Assembly (NCBI RefSeq): GCF_039538145.1 | Contig: NZ_BAABBV010000001.1 | Span: 1,178,001-1,242,000, forward strand | Direction: 5' to 3' | From: Gryllotalpicola daejeonensis | Lineage (GTDB): Bacteria; Actinomycetota; Actinomycetes; Actinomycetales; Microbacteriaceae | DNA: 64,000 bases | In this document: one piece after another, positions 57,550-64,000 of the stretch | Layout of the letters: each line of letters opens with the position of its first letter | Position numbering within the stretch: the first letter of the stretch is position 1 | Made by a program: the position numbers and the translations under genes | Notes under the pieces: generated by a model | Seen by the model: the letters and a program-made list of their open reading frames with translations, nothing else | Told to the model about the DNA's origin: nothing | The model's database searches: none

Positions 57550-58280
57550 GCCCCGGGCGCACCGTCGCGACGGCGGGCCGGGTGCTGCTGCAGATCCGCC
57601 ACGATCCGCGCACGATCGGGCTGCTGATCGTCGTGCCGAGTCTGCTGATCGGGCTCGTGGCCTGGATCTTCGACGACACCGACGTCTTCGCCCAGATCGG
57701 CCCGGCGATGATCGCCCTGTTCCCCTTCATCGTGATGTTCCTCGTCACGAGCATCACGACACTGCGCGAGCGGCGCACCGGAACGCTGGAGCGGCTGCTG
57801 GCGATGCCGCTCGGCAAGGGCGACTTCATCGTCGGCTACGCGCTGGCGTTCGGGCTGCTCGGGCTCGTGCAGTCGGCGATCGCGGTGTCGTTCGCGGTGT
57901 GGGTGTGCGGCCTCGACATCACCGGCTCGGTGTGGCTGCTGTTCGCGGTGGCCGTCGCCGACGCGCTGCTCGGCACGACCCTCGGCCTGCTCGCCAGCGC
58001 CTTCGCCCGCACCGAGTTCCAGGCGGTGCAGTTCATGCCTGCGCTCGTCTTCCCTCAGGTCCTGCTCGGCGGCATCTTCGTGCCGCGCTCGTCGATGCCG
58101 GACGTGTTACGGGTGATCGGCGATTGGCTGCCGCTCTCGCATGCGATCGACGCGCTGAACGCGGTCGCAAACGGCACGCACGACGACGGCTGGGTGTGGA
58201 TCCGCATCGGATTCCTCGGCTGCTGGATCGTCGGAGCGGTGATCGTCGGCGCGCTCACGCTGCGCCGGCGGACGGCGTAG
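57546..58280 (+). CDS. ABC-2 family transporter permease
   Basis: Membrane component of 244 residues with six helices of the ABC-2 fold: RTIGLLIVVPSLLIGLVAW, FPFIVMFLVTSITTLRERRTGTLERLLAMPLGKGDFI (the diagnostic block), a middle pair, and a C-terminal QVLLGGIFVPRSSMPDVLRVIGDWLPLSHAIDALNAV segment. GTG start overlaps the ATPase gene by four bases. Together with the ATPase it forms an exporter controlled by the upstream TetR protein. Substrate unknown. Confidence 0.93.
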   Translation: MSPGRTVATAGRVLLQIRHDPRTIGLLIVVPSLLIGLVAWIFDDTDVFAQIGPAMIALFPFIVMFLVTSITTLRERRTGTLERLLAMPLGKGDFIVGYALAFGLLGLVQSAIAVSFAVWVCGLDITGSVWLLFAVAVADALLGTTLGLLASAFARTEFQAVQFMPALVFPQVLLGGIFVPRSSMPDVLRVIGDWLPLSHAIDALNAVANGTHDDGWVWIRIGFLGCWIVGAVIVGALTLRRRTA

Positions 58281-58338
58281 GGCCGGTCGCCGGTGCCGCC
58301 ACCGCATCGGCTGCAGCTTCGGGCCGACTTCGACCGCG

Positions 58339-59238
58339 CTACGCGACGGGCAGCAGCTCGGTGATCGCCTCGGGCTCCGGCCGCAGGATGAGGTCGCGCG
58401 GAAGCGATGCGGCGGTCTCTGCGACCTGCGCGGCGGTCGGGCGGTCGCCCGGCTCGCGCGCGGTCATCGCGGTCAGCAGCTCGCGCCACTGCAGGTGCAG
58501 GCCGGCCGGAAGCGGCGGGTTCTGCGTCATGCGCGCGACGGCGGCCTCGACCGCTCCGCCCGGGAACGAGCGGCGCCCCGTCAGAGATTCGAGCAGCACC
58601 AGGCCGAGCGCGTAGATGTCGCTCGCGGGCACGGCGCCCTCGCCGGCGACCTGCTCGGGGGCGAGGTAGGCGGCTGTGCCGAGGATGCTGCGATCGGCGG
58701 TCAGGCGCTCGTCGCCGAGCAGCTGGGCGATGCCGAAATCGACAAGCTTCGTCGTGACCGAGCCGCCATGCCCGGCCGCGAGCAGGATGTTCTCGGGCTT
58801 CAGGTCGCGGTGGATGATGCCGTCGTCGTGCAGATACGCGAGCGCAGCGCCGAGCTCGATGGCGAGCTGGGCGGCGAGCGCAGGCTCGGGCCCCCGCACG
58901 TCGAGGCGACGGCGCAGGGTCAGGCCGCGCACGAGCTCCATGACGAGGTAGCCGTTGCCGGAGTGCTCCGCGTCCCAGTCCGCGTCGAACAGGGTCACGA
59001 GGTTCGGGTGATTCGCGCGTGCCAGCAGGCAGATCTCGCGCGTCCGGCGGTCGCGCCGCTCCTGGTCGGTGCCCGTGACGTCGTCTGAGGCGAAGATCTT
59101 GAGCGCGACCTCGCGGTCGAGCTTGAGGTCGACGGCGCGATACACGGTGGCGGCCCCGCCGCGGCCCAGCGCCTCGCGCACCGAGTAGCGCCCGCCGATG
59201 ACCATCGAGCGGTTCTCGGGCTCATCCAGAGCATTCAT
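58339..59238 (-). CDS. Serine/threonine protein kinase, soluble, catalytic domain only
   Basis: Hanks-type kinase of 299 residues. Glycine loop LGRGGAATVYRAVD, ATP-binding lysine in VALKIFAS, catalytic loop IIHRDLKPENILL, DFG motif LVDFGIAQL and the APE motif LAPEQVAG are intact. There is no membrane helix, PASTA or other sensor domain, and only about 35 residues follow the catalytic core, unlike PknB-type kinases. ATG at 59238 is chosen for a GGGAGTGAAAG upstream. It starts five bases after the stop of a 93-residue gene, downstream of a MarR-type regulator. Confidence 0.93.
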   Translation of the reverse strand: MNALDEPENRSMVIGGRYSVREALGRGGAATVYRAVDLKLDREVALKIFASDDVTGTDQERRDRRTREICLLARANHPNLVTLFDADWDAEHSGNGYLVMELVRGLTLRRRLDVRGPEPALAAQLAIELGAALAYLHDDGIIHRDLKPENILLAAGHGGSVTTKLVDFGIAQLLGDERLTADRSILGTAAYLAPEQVAGEGAVPASDIYALGLVLLESLTGRRSFPGGAVEAAVARMTQNPPLPAGLHLQWRELLTAMTAREPGDRPTAAQVAETAASLPRDLILRPEPEAITELLPVA

Positions 59239-59243
59239 GTCTT

Positions 59244-59525
59244 TCACTCCCACCCGTCAGCGGTCGGAAGAACCTGGGCGTAGCGCTCAGCCACCCGATC
59301 ACGAGCGCTCGCGGCATCCGCGAACACATCCAAAACGGTTCCCATTGCGTCGCGTGCGCAATACCGCCGCCCCACGCGCTCGACCGTGCCGCCGAAGTTG
59401 CCGTCGGCGTTCGCCACCCAGAAGCCCGGCTCGACCTGCTGCCACAGCAACCCGGCACGCCGGGCCGCGGGTGCGGCGGCATGCGCGTTGCGCCGGTCAC
59501 CCGGTGCTTCGAGGAAGGTCGTCAC
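59244..59525 (-). CDS. Small hypothetical protein upstream of the kinase
   Basis: A 93-residue protein with an N-terminal alanine/arginine-rich segment followed by a compact region (GLLWQQVEPGFWVANADGNFGG then RVGRRYCARDAMGTVLDVFAD). No family recognised. The GxFWVANxxGxxxG pattern suggests a small beta-rich domain. It is tightly packed between the MarR-type gene (47 bp) and the kinase gene (5 bp) in the same direction, so it is probably co-expressed and could be a substrate or partner of the kinase; that is inference. Confidence 0.75.
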   Translation of the reverse strand: MTTFLEAPGDRRNAHAAAPAARRAGLLWQQVEPGFWVANADGNFGGTVERVGRRYCARDAMGTVLDVFADAASARDRVAERYAQVLPTADGWE

Positions 59526-59572
59526 GGTGAGTCCTTTGCTGGAAGGTCGATCTGCGGGCAGGTCGATCGGTG

Positions 59573-60109
59573 TCAGTTGGCGACGAGCTCGGCAGAACGC
59601 CGCGGCTCAGCCGAGTGGCTCGCGCCGAGTTTCTCGACGACGGCGAGCAGGCCGTCGTGAAGCGCGTTGTTGGTCTCTTCGTCGAGTTCGTCGATCACGT
59701 CGACCAGGGTCTGGTGGAAAGGCGCGTAGGCGGAGTTGATCTTCTCTTCGCCTGCCGGCGTCGGCGTCAGGTAGATGGCGCGACGGTCGCGGGGGTGCGC
59801 GGTGCGCTGCAGATCGCCGAGCGCAACCAGGCGGTCGACGACCTTGGTGACGGCAGCCGGCGACAGGTCGAGCATGATGACGAGGTCCTTCGGGCCCATC
59901 GGGCGCTGGTCACGCTGCGCCTGCAGCAGGTAGCGCAACGCCTGGAACTCGCTGCGGGTGAGGTGGGCCGCGCGCCGTGCGTTCTCGAGCGCGATCGTCT
60001 CTGCGCGCTGCAGCGCGAGAAGCGCCTCGACAGCCCGCAGTCCCGCTTCCGTCCTTGGCAGACGGCTGTAGAGGTGCTCGCTTTCGCGGCGTACGACAGT
60101 CAGGGGCAC
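59573..60109 (-). CDS. MarR family transcriptional regulator
   Basis: A 178-residue winged-helix regulator. The recognition region MGPKDLVIMLDLSPAAVTKVVDRLVALGDLQRTAHPRDRRAIYLTPT (residues about 70-117) is typical, with the wing arginines in HPRDRRAIYLT. N- and C-terminal helices form the dimer. GTG at 60109 with AAAGGAA seven bases upstream. An AT-rich palindrome lies just upstream, so it is likely autoregulated. It heads a unit with a small protein and a Ser/Thr kinase. Confidence 0.93.
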   Translation of the reverse strand: MPLTVVRRESEHLYSRLPRTEAGLRAVEALLALQRAETIALENARRAAHLTRSEFQALRYLLQAQRDQRPMGPKDLVIMLDLSPAAVTKVVDRLVALGDLQRTAHPRDRRAIYLTPTPAGEEKINSAYAPFHQTLVDVIDELDEETNNALHDGLLAVVEKLGASHSAEPRRSAELVAN

Positions 60110-60135
60110 GTGCGTTCCTTTCCGTGGATGAAACT

Positions 60136-60171
60136 ACTCGGTGAAATATTCACCGACAAATTTTACCGAGT
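60136..60171. promoter_or_regulatory. MarR operator with three half-sites
   Basis: ACTCGGTGAAAT (60136-60147), its inverted copy ATTCACCGAC (60148-60157) and a second inverted copy ATTTTACCGAGT (60160-60171). The first two form CGGTGAA-ATA-TTCACCG; the first and third form a 36-bp imperfect palindrome. AT-rich region between the divergent MarR and helicase genes, 27 nt from the MarR start. Confidence 0.75.
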
Positions 60172-60248
60172 GGGCTATACACCAACGTATGGCATGTGTT
60201 AGAGGGCGGACCCCGGCGCGCGGGCGCCGATGCGATTGAATTGAGCGG

Positions 60249-62780
60249 ATGCCTGCGAGCCTGCCCGAGCGCCTTCCGCGCCCCTACGATCCGGACGCGA
60301 TGTACGAGGCGTTCGCCGGCTGGGCCTCTGACCGCGGGCTCACGCTCTACCCCGCGCAGGAGGAGTCCGCGCTCGAGCTCTTCTTCGGCGCGCACCTGGT
60401 GCTGTCGACGCCGACGGGCACGGGGAAGTCCCTCGTCGCGGTCGCCGCGCATGCGGCATCCCTCGCCCAAGGTAAGCGCTCGTATTACACGGCGCCCATC
60501 AAAGCGCTGGTCAGCGAGAAGTTCTTCGCGCTCGTCGAGATCTTCGGCGCCGAGAACGTGGGCATGGTGACGGGCGACAGCTCGGTGAACGCCGACGCGC
60601 CCATCGTGTGCTGCACGGCCGAGATCCTCGCGAACCTGGCGCTGCGCCAGGGCGCTGACGCCGAGGTCGACCAGGTGGTGATGGACGAGTTCCACTACTA
60701 CGCGGACCCCGACCGCGGGTGGGCCTGGCAGGTGCCGCTGCTCGAGCTGCCGCGGGCGCAGTTCGTGCTCATGTCGGCGACGCTGGGCGACGTCAGCTCG
60801 ATCGTCGCGGATCTCAAGGCGCGCACGGGGCGAGACGTCGCCGAGGTCACGGGGGTCGCCCGGCCGGTGCCGCTGTCGTACTCCTATGTCGACACCCCGG
60901 TGCACGAGACGGTCGAGTCACTGCTCGAGGGCCGCGAGGCGCCGATCTACATCGTGCACTTCTCGCAGGCGGCGGCGCTCGAGCTCGCGCAGGCGCTGTC
61001 GAGCATGCGCATCGCCTCGCGCGAGCGGCGTGATGAGATCGCGGAGGCGATCGGCGGATTCCGCTTCACGACCGCGTTCGGGAAGACGCTGTCGCGGCTC
61101 GTGCGCGCCGGCATCGGCGTGCATCACGCCGGCATGCTGCCGCGCTATCGCCGCCTGGTCGAGACGCTCGCCCAGCGCGGGCTGCTGCCGGTGATCTGCG
61201 GCACGGACACGCTCGGAGTCGGCATCAACGTGCCGATCCGCTCGGTGCTGCTGACGGGTCTGTCGAAGTTCGACGGCACGCGCATGCGGCAGCTGACCGC
61301 GCGGGAGTTCCACCAGATCGCGGGGCGCGCGGGTCGCGCCGGTTACGACACTGCGGGCACCGTGGTGGTCGAGGCACCCGAGCACGAGATCGAGAACGCC
61401 GCCGCGCTGCGCAAGGCCGGCGACGACCCGAAGAAGCTCAAGAAGGTCGTGCGCAAGAAGCCCGCGGCCGGCTTCGTCACGTGGGGCCAGGGGTCGTTCG
61501 AGCGCCTCGTCGCCGCAGAGCCCGAGCCGCTCACACCCCATTTCGAGGTCACGGCGGCGATGCTCATCAACGTCATCGCGAGGGGCGGCGACCCGCTCGC
61601 GAACATGCGCCGCCTGATCTTCGAGAACCACCAGCCGCGTGCGCGGCAATATGAGCTGGCGCGGCGCGCGCTCGGCATCTATCGCACCCTGGTGACGTCG
61701 GGCGTTGTGCGAGCGGATGCCTCAGGCCAGGTCTCGCTGACCGTGGAGCTGCAGCCCAACTTCGCCCTCAATCAGCCCCTGTCGCCGTTCGCGCTCGCGG
61801 CGATCGAGCTGCTCGACCCCGACGAGACTCGGTCGCCATTCGCCGCGGGCGGCGAGTCGACCAGCGCAGCGGTGGGCACCGGGCACTATGCGCTCGACGT
61901 CGTGAGCATCATCGAGGCGACGCTCGACGACCCGCGCGGCATCCTCTCGCAGCAGCAGTTCGCCGCGCGCGGCGAAGCCGTGGCGGCGATGAAGCGCGAC
62001 GGCATCGAGTACGAGGAGCGCATGGAGCTGCTCGAAGAGATCACGTGGCCGAAGCCGCTCGCCGAGCTGCTCGAGCAGGCCTACGAGACCTTCGCCGCGA
62101 GCCAGCCGTGGGTGCGCGACTTCGAGTTGTCACCGAAATCCGTCGTGCGCGACATGTTCGAGCGGGCGATGTCGTTCGCCGAGTTCGTGCAGCACTACCA
62201 GCTCGCGCGGTCTGAAGGGCTGGTGCTGCGGTACCTCTCAGACGCGTATCGAGCGATTCGCCAGACCGTTCCCGACGAAGCGAAGACCGACGAGCTGCGC
62301 GACATCATCGAGTGGCTCGGCGAGCTCGTGCGCCAGGTGGACTCCTCGCTGGTGGACGAGTGGACGGAGCTCGTGAACCCGACCGTCACCGACGACACCC
62401 CCGTGGTGCCGCCTGCACCGCCCAGCATCCTCACGAATCGGCGCGCCTTCACGATCCTCGTCCGCAACGAGCTGTTCCGCCGCGTGCAGCTCGCCGCCCT
62501 CGAGCGCGACGATGAGCTCGCGGAGCTCGACCCCGACGTCGACTGGGGTGCGTTCCTCGACGGCTACTACGCCGAGCACGACGAGGTGCTCACCGGGCCG
62601 GCGTCGCGGTCGGCCGCGCTCTTCTCGGTCGACGAGGGCCCCACCGAGTGGAAGGTCGAGCAGACGATCGACGACCCGGCGGGCGACCACGACTGGCGCA
62701 TCCGCGCGACGGTCGACCTCGCCGCCTCGGAAGAGGCCGGCGAGGCCGTGCTGCACGTCGACTGGGCCGGCCGGCTCTGA
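60249..62780 (+). CDS. DEAD/DEAH-box helicase, SKI2-like with DUF3516 C-terminus
   Basis: An 843-residue superfamily 2 helicase. Motif I LVLSTPTGTGKSLVA near residue 57, motif Ia TAPIKALVSEKFF, motif II VVMDEFHYYADPD (DEFH), motif III LMSATLGDV, motifs V and VI GVGINVPIRSVLLTGLSKFDG and FHQIAGRAGRAGYDT. The long C-terminal half (FALNQPLSPFALAAIELLDPD to DWRIRATVDLAAS) matches the DUF3516 group, widespread in actinobacteria and related to archaeal/eukaryal Ski2-type RNA helicases. The role is probably RNA or repair processing. ATG at 60249 with no strong ribosome binding site. Confidence 0.94.
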   Translation: MPASLPERLPRPYDPDAMYEAFAGWASDRGLTLYPAQEESALELFFGAHLVLSTPTGTGKSLVAVAAHAASLAQGKRSYYTAPIKALVSEKFFALVEIFGAENVGMVTGDSSVNADAPIVCCTAEILANLALRQGADAEVDQVVMDEFHYYADPDRGWAWQVPLLELPRAQFVLMSATLGDVSSIVADLKARTGRDVAEVTGVARPVPLSYSYVDTPVHETVESLLEGREAPIYIVHFSQAAALELAQALSSMRIASRERRDEIAEAIGGFRFTTAFGKTLSRLVRAGIGVHHAGMLPRYRRLVETLAQRGLLPVICGTDTLGVGINVPIRSVLLTGLSKFDGTRMRQLTAREFHQIAGRAGRAGYDTAGTVVVEAPEHEIENAAALRKAGDDPKKLKKVVRKKPAAGFVTWGQGSFERLVAAEPEPLTPHFEVTAAMLINVIARGGDPLANMRRLIFENHQPRARQYELARRALGIYRTLVTSGVVRADASGQVSLTVELQPNFALNQPLSPFALAAIELLDPDETRSPFAAGGESTSAAVGTGHYALDVVSIIEATLDDPRGILSQQQFAARGEAVAAMKRDGIEYEERMELLEEITWPKPLAELLEQAYETFAASQPWVRDFELSPKSVVRDMFERAMSFAEFVQHYQLARSEGLVLRYLSDAYRAIRQTVPDEAKTDELRDIIEWLGELVRQVDSSLVDEWTELVNPTVTDDTPVVPPAPPSILTNRRAFTILVRNELFRRVQLAALERDDELAELDPDVDWGAFLDGYYAEHDEVLTGPASRSAALFSVDEGPTEWKVEQTIDDPAGDHDWRIRATVDLAASEEAGEAVLHVDWAGRL

Positions 62781-62792
62781 CCCCGCCTCGCG

Positions 62793-62893
62793 TCGAGTAC
62801 GCAGTACTCGCGACTTCGCACGTCTCTTGAGCGCGAGTACTGCGTACTCGCGAGTTCGAGAGCCGTTTGCGCGCGAGTACTGCGTACTCGCGA
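62793..62893. repeat. Palindromic repeat family A, three copies
   Basis: Three 18-19-bp units of the same sequence found at 9071-9129. One copy is in the reverse orientation (62793-62811), and two are in the forward orientation (62833-62850 and 62873-62890). The two forward copies lie in identical 23-bp blocks (62831-62853 and 62871-62893) 40 bp apart. They fill the gap between the convergent helicase and YCII genes. Confidence 0.85.
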
Positions 62894-62896
62894 CGG

Positions 62897-63244
62897 TCAG
62901 TGCGCGACGAGCGGGCGCACCTCGATGCGCACGTGCGGCTCGTTCGTCTCGTAGAGGGTCGACGCGCGAGCGACCGCCTCGTCGATGCTCTCGGCCTCTA
63001 TCTCGTAGTAGCCGCCGAGAACTTCCTTGAACTCGGCGAAGGGCCCATCGGTGACGTAGGCGCGCTCCCCCGCGCGGCCGTGGATCGTCTTCGCCAGCGC
63101 GGGCGAGTCGAGCTCACCGGAGGCGACCACGCCACCCGCTTCCCGGAACGCGCGGTGCGCGGCATCCACCGCGGCGCCCGCTTCGGCCGTGCGCTCGCCC
63201 CACTTCTCGTCATCGCCGTAGATCAGGATCAGGAATCTGGACAT
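62897..63244 (-). CDS. YCII-related (DGPF) protein
   Basis: A 115-residue ferredoxin-like fold protein of the DGPF/PhnB-YCII family, distinct from the copy at 25327-25668. It opens MSRFLILIYGDDEKWG, has the DGPF motif YVTDGPFAEFKEVLGGYYEIE, and ends in EVRPLVAH. In actinobacteria these proteins often accompany sigma factors of the ECF41/42 type, but none is in view here. ATG with AAAGGACC upstream. Directly follows the SRPBCC gene in the same direction. Confidence 0.93.
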   Translation of the reverse strand: MSRFLILIYGDDEKWGERTAEAGAAVDAAHRAFREAGGVVASGELDSPALAKTIHGRAGERAYVTDGPFAEFKEVLGGYYEIEAESIDEAVARASTLYETNEPHVRIEVRPLVAH

Positions 63245-63300
63245 GGTTGTGGTCCTTTCTCTCGCGAGGTGGTCGGGCCGAGGCATCCGATCTCGACAAT

Positions 63301-63696
63301 TCAGGATTCGAGAATGCGCCTCAGCGTCTCGAGGTCCTTCTGCACGAGGCCGGCGTCGCGGGCGAACTCGTCGTCGCTCATGCCCTCGAGCCGGCGCACG
63401 CTGAAGACGATCTCGCTGCCGCCCGGCGCTGTGACGACGCGCACCGGGTTGTAGAAGACGTTGCCCGAGGCATCCGTCACCCAGTGGTCGAGCACGCCGA
63501 AGGGGTTCGGCGGCGCGAACTCGACGACGATGCGGCCCATCGCGAGGTCGGCGACCCAGCGGCCGTCGATCAGCTCGATCGATCCGGCGAGGCCCGCGGC
63601 CCACTCAGGCAGGTGCGTGGGGTCGGCGGCGTACGCATAGACGTCGGCCGCCTCGCGCGCGATGAACACGCTGGCGTGGTGCGATTCGAACGGCAT
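63301..63696 (-). CDS. SRPBCC family (START-like) protein
   Basis: A 131-residue helix-grip protein: SHHASVFIAREAADVYAYAADPTHLPEWAAGL is the standard N-terminus of polyketide cyclase / dehydrase-like SRPBCC domains, and VFSVRRLEGMSDDEFARDAGLVQKDLETLRRIL is the long C-terminal helix over the ligand pocket. Ligand unknown. ATG at 63696, two bases from the stop of the upstream flavoenzyme gene, so it is probably in an operon with it and with the YCII gene 56 bp further on. Confidence 0.9.
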   Translation of the reverse strand: MPFESHHASVFIAREAADVYAYAADPTHLPEWAAGLAGSIELIDGRWVADLAMGRIVVEFAPPNPFGVLDHWVTDASGNVFYNPVRVVTAPGGSEIVFSVRRLEGMSDDEFARDAGLVQKDLETLRRILES

Positions 63697-63698
63697 GG

Positions 63699-64000
63699 CT
63701 ACTCCCCCAGGACGCGATCGAGATACGGATTCCGGAACAGGCGCCCCGGGTCGAGCCGGTCGCGCACCGCGAGGAACTCGCCGAAGCGCGGGTAGGCGCC
63801 GGCGAAGAACTCGGCATCTCGCGTGTGCAACTTCCCCCAGTGCGGGCGGCCGCCGGCAGCCACCATGATCTTCTCGACCTCGGTGAAGTACTCGAGCTGA
63901 TCGGGTCGGGTTTCGCGGTAGTAGCGATGCACGGCGATATACCCCGTCGCGCGCCCGTATGCGGTTGAGAGCCAGGTGTCGTCGGATGCCGCGGACCGCA
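63699..64000 (-). CDS. D-arabinono-1,4-lactone oxidase-like flavoprotein, C-terminal part
   Basis: The visible 100 residues are the C-terminus of an aldonolactone/alditol oxidase (ALO domain): DTWLSTAYGRATGYIAVHRYYRE, then EYFTEVEKIMVAAGGRPHWGKLH and a closing RLDPGRLFRNPYLDRVL. HWGK(L)H is a signature of the family, near the substrate site. The N-terminal FAD-binding domain is outside the window. Substrate (sugar lactone or alditol) cannot be told. Confidence 0.9.
   Translation of the reverse strand, partial: RSAASDDTWLSTAYGRATGYIAVHRYYRETRPDQLEYFTEVEKIMVAAGGRPHWGKLHTRDAEFFAGAYPRFGEFLAVRDRLDPGRLFRNPYLDRVLGE

Noticed and set aside
62793..62893. CRISPR array (repeats every 40 bp)
   Set aside because: Only three units, one inverted, palindromic units of 19 bp with spacers that differ in form, and no cas genes; a REP-like repeat fits better.

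Overview
The window is high-GC DNA with dense, short-spaced genes from an actinobacterium. A mycothiol S-conjugate amidase (Mca), the actinobacterial families DUF4245, DUF4307 and DUF6264-like, a DUF3516-type SKI2-like helicase and a type-II PhoH with a PIN domain all point to Actinomycetota. The overall style (frequent GTG/TTG starts, many leaderless starts, a frequent GGATGC hexamer) suggests a member of Microbacteriaceae; that family-level call is inference. Almost everything is chromosomal housekeeping or ordinary transport. No tRNA, rRNA, CRISPR array or prophage structural gene was seen.

Layout. 1-8.1 kb: 3' part of typA, then an oligopeptide/nickel-type ABC transporter on the minus strand (substrate-binding protein, two permeases, fused ATPase) that is interrupted by an oppositely oriented PH-domain gene. 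8.3-13.8 kb: a CPBP membrane protease, then the glycine cleavage operon gcvT-gcvH-gcvP behind a tandem glycine riboswitch. 13.9-26.3 kb: MFS exporter, DinB protein, a LacI-regulated monosaccharide ABC importer with clear operators, a MerR/GyrI-like regulator, a methyltransferase, a decayed DUF929 gene, CHAD, DUF1905, GNAT, YCII and dihydrofolate-reductase-like genes.

26.46-30.09 kb: a small integrative element inserted at the 3' end of ychF. It is bounded by a 24-bp direct repeat, has arm-type repeats with 10-11 bp spacing just inside both ends, and encodes a tyrosine recombinase, an arginase-superfamily protein with altered metal ligands, and a DUF433/PIN-like toxin-antitoxin pair. This is the only clearly mobile part of the window and the best candidate for something undescribed.

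30.1-49.3 kb: ychF, EamA transporter, methyltransferase, 3'-5' exonuclease, rmuC, fbaA, GNAT, DUF6264-like, ispH, xseA-xseB, DUF4245, carbonic anhydrase, fumC, phoH2, class V aminotransferase, a cis-prenyltransferase, hemolysin-III protein, mca, DUF4307 and greA. 49.6-64 kb: ilvA, AI-2E exporter, YcaQ-like glycosylase, an APH-fold kinase, M48 protease plus LemA, a TetR-controlled ABC-2 exporter, a MarR / small protein / Ser-Thr kinase cluster, a large helicase, YCII, SRPBCC and the 3' part of an aldonolactone-oxidase-like flavoenzyme.

Signals that cut across genes: (i) at least thirteen genes have a TAnnnT hexamer ending exactly 6-7 nt before the start codon, the geometry of leaderless mRNAs; (ii) a 19-bp palindromic unit occurs five times at two convergent gene ends 54 kb apart; (iii) a second, 59-bp intergenic repeat occurs at two places. 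Coordinates and alignments were worked out by hand; no database search was run.
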